Source: Chloroflexota bacterium (GTDB taxonomy: Bacteria > Chloroflexota > Chloroflexia > JAMDCE01). Taken from it: a stretch of DNA of 8,969 nucleotides. Location: assembly GCA_023489135.1 (NCBI GenBank), contig JAMDCE010000205.1:1-8969 (forward strand). The letters run 5' to 3'. The notes under the pieces were generated by a model. It saw nothing but the letters and a program-made list of their open reading frames with translations. It ran no database searches and was not told the origin of the DNA. Each line of letters starts with the position of its first letter. Positions within the stretch are counted from its first letter, which is position 1. Of this stretch, positions 6,731 to 8,969 are shown piece after piece. The translations under genes were made by a program, and so were the position numbers.

Positions 6731-7991
6731 AGATATCGGCGGAGGCGCTCGCGGGCTTTCTTTCGTGAATTATCGTCATAAGCAGAATTGCCGCCAGAAT
6801 GGCCAATGTGGCGCCAAGAAGAAACGGCGCGCTGGGGTTGATGGCGTCCCAGAGAAGACCGGCGATGAAGCTCGCCGGCAGCGCTACGAGGCCGACCGCG
6901 GCGTTGTAGACGCCGAAGGCTGTCCCCCGCTGCTCCGATGCAGGCACCATGTCGGCCACGAAGGCGCGCCCCACGCCTTCAGTTACGCCATAGTAGAGCC
7001 CGTAAACGGCGTAGAGACCCCAGACCTGCCAGCCAACATTGGCGAAAGCGAAGCCCAAATAAACCGCGCCGTAGAGGATCCAACTGGCTACCAGCACCCG
7101 GCGACGTCCGATCCGGTCGGAGAGCACCCCTGCAGGAACTGACACGATTGTATCTAGAACGTTGAACCCGATGAGCATCAGTAGGATGTTAAGAGTGCCA
7201 ACGCCCAGGTTCTGGGCCCGCAAGATCAGAAAGGCGTCGCTGGAATTGCCCAGGGTGAAGATGACGATCACAATCAGGAAGATCTTGAATCGCCGGTCCA
7301 GCCCCTTCAGCCTCAAGGAAACCCGCTGCGTGGAGGCACGCCGGGAGCGGCGGTCCCTGACGAAAATGACGATGAGCAGGACGGCCAGGAGCGCTGGAAT
7401 GATGGAGATGGCTACCAGCACCTGATAGGTGCTCCGCATCAGGAAGGGATCGCTGGCCTGCATCAGATAGACCACCAAAGCGGCTACCACCAATCCGCCA
7501 ACAGCCCCGGCTGTGTCCATTCCTCGATGGAAGCCGAAAGAGCGACCCATGGTGGCCCCTTCAGTGGAATCGGCAATAAGCGCATCGCGCGGTGAGGTGC
7601 GCATCCCTTTGCCGACCCTATCGGTAAAGCGAACCCCCAGCACGTGCCACCAGCTTGTGGACAGAATTAAGAAGGGCTTGGCCACCGTAGAGAGTCCGTA
7701 GCCGAAAGCAACAATGGGTTGGCGGCGCCCGATCTTGTCGGAGAACCAGCCAGAGAAGACCTTGAGGAGGCTGGAAGTGCCATCGGCCACTCCCTCGATG
7801 AGTCCGATGAGAGACACCTGCACTCCCAGTACGTTGCTGAGGAAGAGAGCCATAATGGGAAAGATCATCTCGCTGCTAACGTCCGTTAGCAGGCTGACCA
7901 GCCCCAGGACAAAGACGTTGCGGCTGAGCCCGAGAATGACCGGTTTGGTAGCATCTGTAGGCTCACCAGCGGTTTCCGGCGTTGGAGACAT
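6729..7991 (-). CDS. Major facilitator superfamily transporter, 12 TM, substrate unknown
   Basis: Inner-membrane secondary transporter of 420 residues, the usual MFS size. A polar N-terminus of about 20 residues precedes two blocks of six hydrophobic helices, separated by a basic cytoplasmic loop (about 212-236, RDRRSRR and LDRRFK). Motif A is seen twice, GWFSDKIGRR (81-90) and GVLSDRIGRRR (288-298), one per half. The stretch DRVGKGMRTSPRDALIAD (124-141) and TDVSSEMIFP (36-45) are typical of the MJ1317-like MFS group (DHA1-like efflux or sugar/drug carriers with no firm substrate). ATG start; GAGGA lies 10 or so bases upstream. Convergent with the radical SAM gene and divergent from the GAF gene, so it appears to be a single-gene unit. 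Export of a small molecule is a guess from the family. Confidence 0.9.
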   Translation of the reverse strand: MSPTPETAGEPTDATKPVILGLSRNVFVLGLVSLLTDVSSEMIFPIMALFLSNVLGVQVSLIGLIEGVADGTSSLLKVFSGWFSDKIGRRQPIVAFGYGLSTVAKPFLILSTSWWHVLGVRFTDRVGKGMRTSPRDALIADSTEGATMGRSFGFHRGMDTAGAVGGLVVAALVVYLMQASDPFLMRSTYQVLVAISIIPALLAVLLIVIFVRDRRSRRASTQRVSLRLKGLDRRFKIFLIVIVIFTLGNSSDAFLILRAQNLGVGTLNILLMLIGFNVLDTIVSVPAGVLSDRIGRRRVLVASWILYGAVYLGFAFANVGWQVWGLYAVYGLYYGVTEGVGRAFVADMVPASEQRGTAFGVYNAAVGLVALPASFIAGLLWDAINPSAPFLLGATLAILAAILLMTIIHERKPASASADI

Positions 7992-8025
7992 TACGGTGAC
8001 ATCCTCGTCTAGTGGTCTCTTCTTT

Positions 8026-8056
8026 ATTCTAGCATCCTTTCTTTCCGAACGTCCAA
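8026..8056 (-). promoter_or_regulatory. Weak candidate promoter for the MFS gene
   Basis: On the minus strand, TTGGAC (8051-8056) and TAGAAT (8026-8031) are separated by 19 bases, longer than ideal. The predicted start would leave about 30 bases before the ATG. A perfect minus-strand TATAAT at 8102-8107 is an alternative but lacks a recognisable -35. Confidence 0.25.
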
Positions 8057-8079
8057 TAGTCTGGGAACCGCCATATCCC

Positions 8080-8109
8080 TTGACAAGCTGGCCGGTAACC
8101 TATTATATT
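8080..8109 (+). promoter_or_regulatory. Strong rightward promoter upstream of the GAF gene
   Basis: A perfect TTGACA (8080-8085) is followed after 18 bases by TATATT (8104-8109, 5 of 6 consensus). It is the best match to the sigma70 consensus in the window. The transcript would start near 8116 and run toward the GAF gene. Confidence 0.6.
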
Positions 8110-8114
8110 GTGCC

Positions 8115-8130
8115 GGCCTAAATTGAGGCC
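8115..8130. repeat. Inverted repeat at the predicted transcript start
   Basis: GGCCT (8115-8119) and AGGCC (8126-8130) flank six bases, directly downstream of the -10 element. The placement suits a repressor operator or a 5' stem that stabilises the RNA. An AGGAG (8131-8135) follows at once, but no good start codon and frame come after it. Confidence 0.35.
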
Positions 8131-8292
8131 AGGAGTAATTCGTGTCCTGATCGTCCAGGTGCCAATTGGCAGACCCCCGGAATCCGAACTCCTGATTCCA
8201 GCCAGTCTTTTCGGCCCATGCGGAGGTCGCCTTTCAAGGATAGCTAATTGATCGCAGAACCTCCCGCGCTTGCAGTATCCATCAAGCAGGGG

Positions 8293-8301
8293 TGCTATCA
8301 T
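8293..8301 (+). promoter_or_regulatory. Possible extended -10 element
   Basis: TG-C-TATCAT matches the extended -10 pattern (TGn plus 5 of 6 consensus). The nearest -35-like hexamer, TTGCAG (8270-8275), is 20 bases away, which is too far. If used, it would give a leader of about 120 bases before the GAF gene. Confidence 0.2.
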
Positions 8302-8384
8302 AGACAGTTACTTCTGCTAAACAGCGCCACTCTGCATCCTGTCGAGTCGGCCGCTTCTACTCCATCACTGGAAAACGGCGAGTA

Positions 8385-8396
8385 AAGGTTAACCTT
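8385..8396. promoter_or_regulatory. Perfect 12-bp palindrome upstream of the GAF gene
   Basis: AAGGTTAACCTT is its own reverse complement and lies 35 bases before the likely GTG start. It could be a dimeric regulator site controlling the GAF gene. One copy only. Confidence 0.3.
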
Positions 8397-8430
8397 CGGA
8401 GATGATCTGAGGCAGGAAGTCGGGAATCCC

Positions 8431-8969
8431 GTGCAAATCCATCAGCTCTCTCGTCAAATCGTCTCCAATCCAGACTTGGGGACAATTCTCCAGGAGATAG
8501 TGACAACTGTCGCTGGTTTGGCGCACACGGACAGATGCAAGCTGTTTTCCCTGGAACCTAACGGCAAAGAACTGCGGTTGCTGGCAAGTTGTGGCTTCGC
8601 CGAGACACCCGCGAGCTTCGAGATGGATAATTCCCCATTTGGGCTAGCGATAGAGACTGGATCTTGCACCGTCGTGGAAGGGGCCTCCAACTGGCCGAAC
8701 CTTCGAGAGATCGCGGCGAACCAGGCGTTTCGCTCGCTTTTCTCTGTTCCTATCGTTCGCCAGGATGGCACTGTCAGCGGCGTCATTGCCATATTCTTCG
8801 ATGAGCCTGATAGGCCAAGTCCGGATGAGATTGAGATGGTGAAGCTCTACGCAAACCACGCCAACATAGCTTTCGAAAACGCCAGACTTCACGAAGATAT
8901 GGAGAAAAGGACTCAGCAGTTTCTGGCTGTGAGTGAAATCGCGGCCACCGTGAGTGGTACTCTAAACCT
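8431..8969 (+). CDS. GAF-domain signalling protein, 5' part only
   Basis: The frame is open from 8386 to the window end and encodes at least 179 residues from GTG 8431. Residues about 3-152 form a GAF sensor domain: helix IHQLSRQIVSNPDLGTILQE (3-22), strand CKLFSLE (36-42), SLFSVPIV (102-109), GVIAIFF (117-123) and the closing helix LYANHANIAFENARLHEDM (139-157). A helical linker then leads to FLAVSEIAATVSGTLN, which repeats the opening pattern of the first domain and suggests a second GAF in tandem. Such N-termini are typical of histidine kinases, diguanylate cyclases or SpoIIE-type phosphatases; the output domain is outside the window. The start is uncertain: GTG 8431 has only a weak GGGA at 5 bases, while a CTG at 8407 has GGAG at 5 bases. 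A stop at 8383-8385 limits the N-terminus. Confidence 0.8.
   Translation, partial: MQIHQLSRQIVSNPDLGTILQEIVTTVAGLAHTDRCKLFSLEPNGKELRLLASCGFAETPASFEMDNSPFGLAIETGSCTVVEGASNWPNLREIAANQAFRSLFSVPIVRQDGTVSGVIAIFFDEPDRPSPDEIEMVKLYANHANIAFENARLHEDMEKRTQQFLAVSEIAATVSGTLN

Larger units (their letters stand above)
7992..8430. other. 439-bp divergent regulatory region
   Basis: No convincing gene on either strand. It contains a weak leftward promoter near the MFS gene, a strong rightward promoter with a small inverted repeat at the predicted transcript start, a possible second extended -10, and a 12-bp palindrome just before the GAF coding region. A rightward transcript from the strong promoter would have a leader of about 315 bases. 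Confidence 0.55.

Noticed and set aside
8138..8251. Plus-strand frame beginning ATT and reading IRVLIV, like the start of a response regulator
   Set aside because: Similarity stops after six residues, the start would be ATT with AGGAG only two bases away, and it ends after 37 codons. At most a remnant.
8029..8301. Minus-strand open frame of 90 codons between the MFS and GAF genes
   Set aside because: It runs through the strong rightward promoter and has no recognisable domain or ribosome site.
1..8969. Defence system, CRISPR array, prophage or insertion sequence
   Set aside because: No direct-repeat array, transposase, integrase, nuclease or toxin-antitoxin pattern is visible; the genes are housekeeping, transport and signalling.

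Overview
The window looks like a chromosomal stretch from a free-living bacterium. It is moderately GC-rich, with sigma70-like promoters and Shine-Dalgarno sites. Its core genes use oxygen-sensitive Fe-S hydro-lyases (two-subunit class I fumarase and a two-subunit aconitase/isopropylmalate isomerase-type enzyme), which suits an anaerobe or microaerophile. The style (archaeal-type LeuCD, split fumarase, GAF signalling protein, 'AGGGGCGACC' palindromes) recalls Chloroflexota/Dehalococcoidia-like metagenomic genomes, but no marker gene proves this.

Left part (1-5057, all minus strand; transcription runs right to left): malic enzyme (3819-5057), fumarase alpha (2971-3819, start overlapping the malic enzyme stop by one base) and fumarase beta (2362-2916) form one operon, driven by a good promoter at 5105-5133. 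After a 506-bp gap with palindromes come the aconitase-family large subunit (601-1855, frame broken by one extra G in a G8 run) and small subunit (43-600, starting directly after the large-subunit stop). The first five codons of another gene, reading MTHSV, may lie at the left edge; that opening would fit an isocitrate/isopropylmalate dehydrogenase. Together the genes cover fumarate <-> malate -> pyruvate plus a citrate-, homocitrate- or isopropylmalate-type isomerisation. The substrate loop of the small subunit (HLRS) carries an Arg where isopropylmalate isomerases usually have a hydrophobic residue, so leucine synthesis is not the only possible role.

Middle (5058-6603): a back-to-back promoter pair separates the metabolic operon from a single plus-strand gene, a B12-binding-type radical SAM enzyme of unknown substrate.

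Right part (6604-8969): a 126-bp gap between convergent genes holds GGGTTA-type repeats that fold back on each other. It is followed by a minus-strand 12-TM MFS transporter, a 439-bp regulatory gap with a strong rightward promoter and palindromes, and the 5' part of a GAF-domain signalling protein that runs off the window.

I found no CRISPR array, transposase, rRNA or tRNA. Most of the window is ordinary metabolism. The points worth checking are the leuC frameshift, the isomerase specificity, the intergenic repeats and the orphan radical SAM enzyme.
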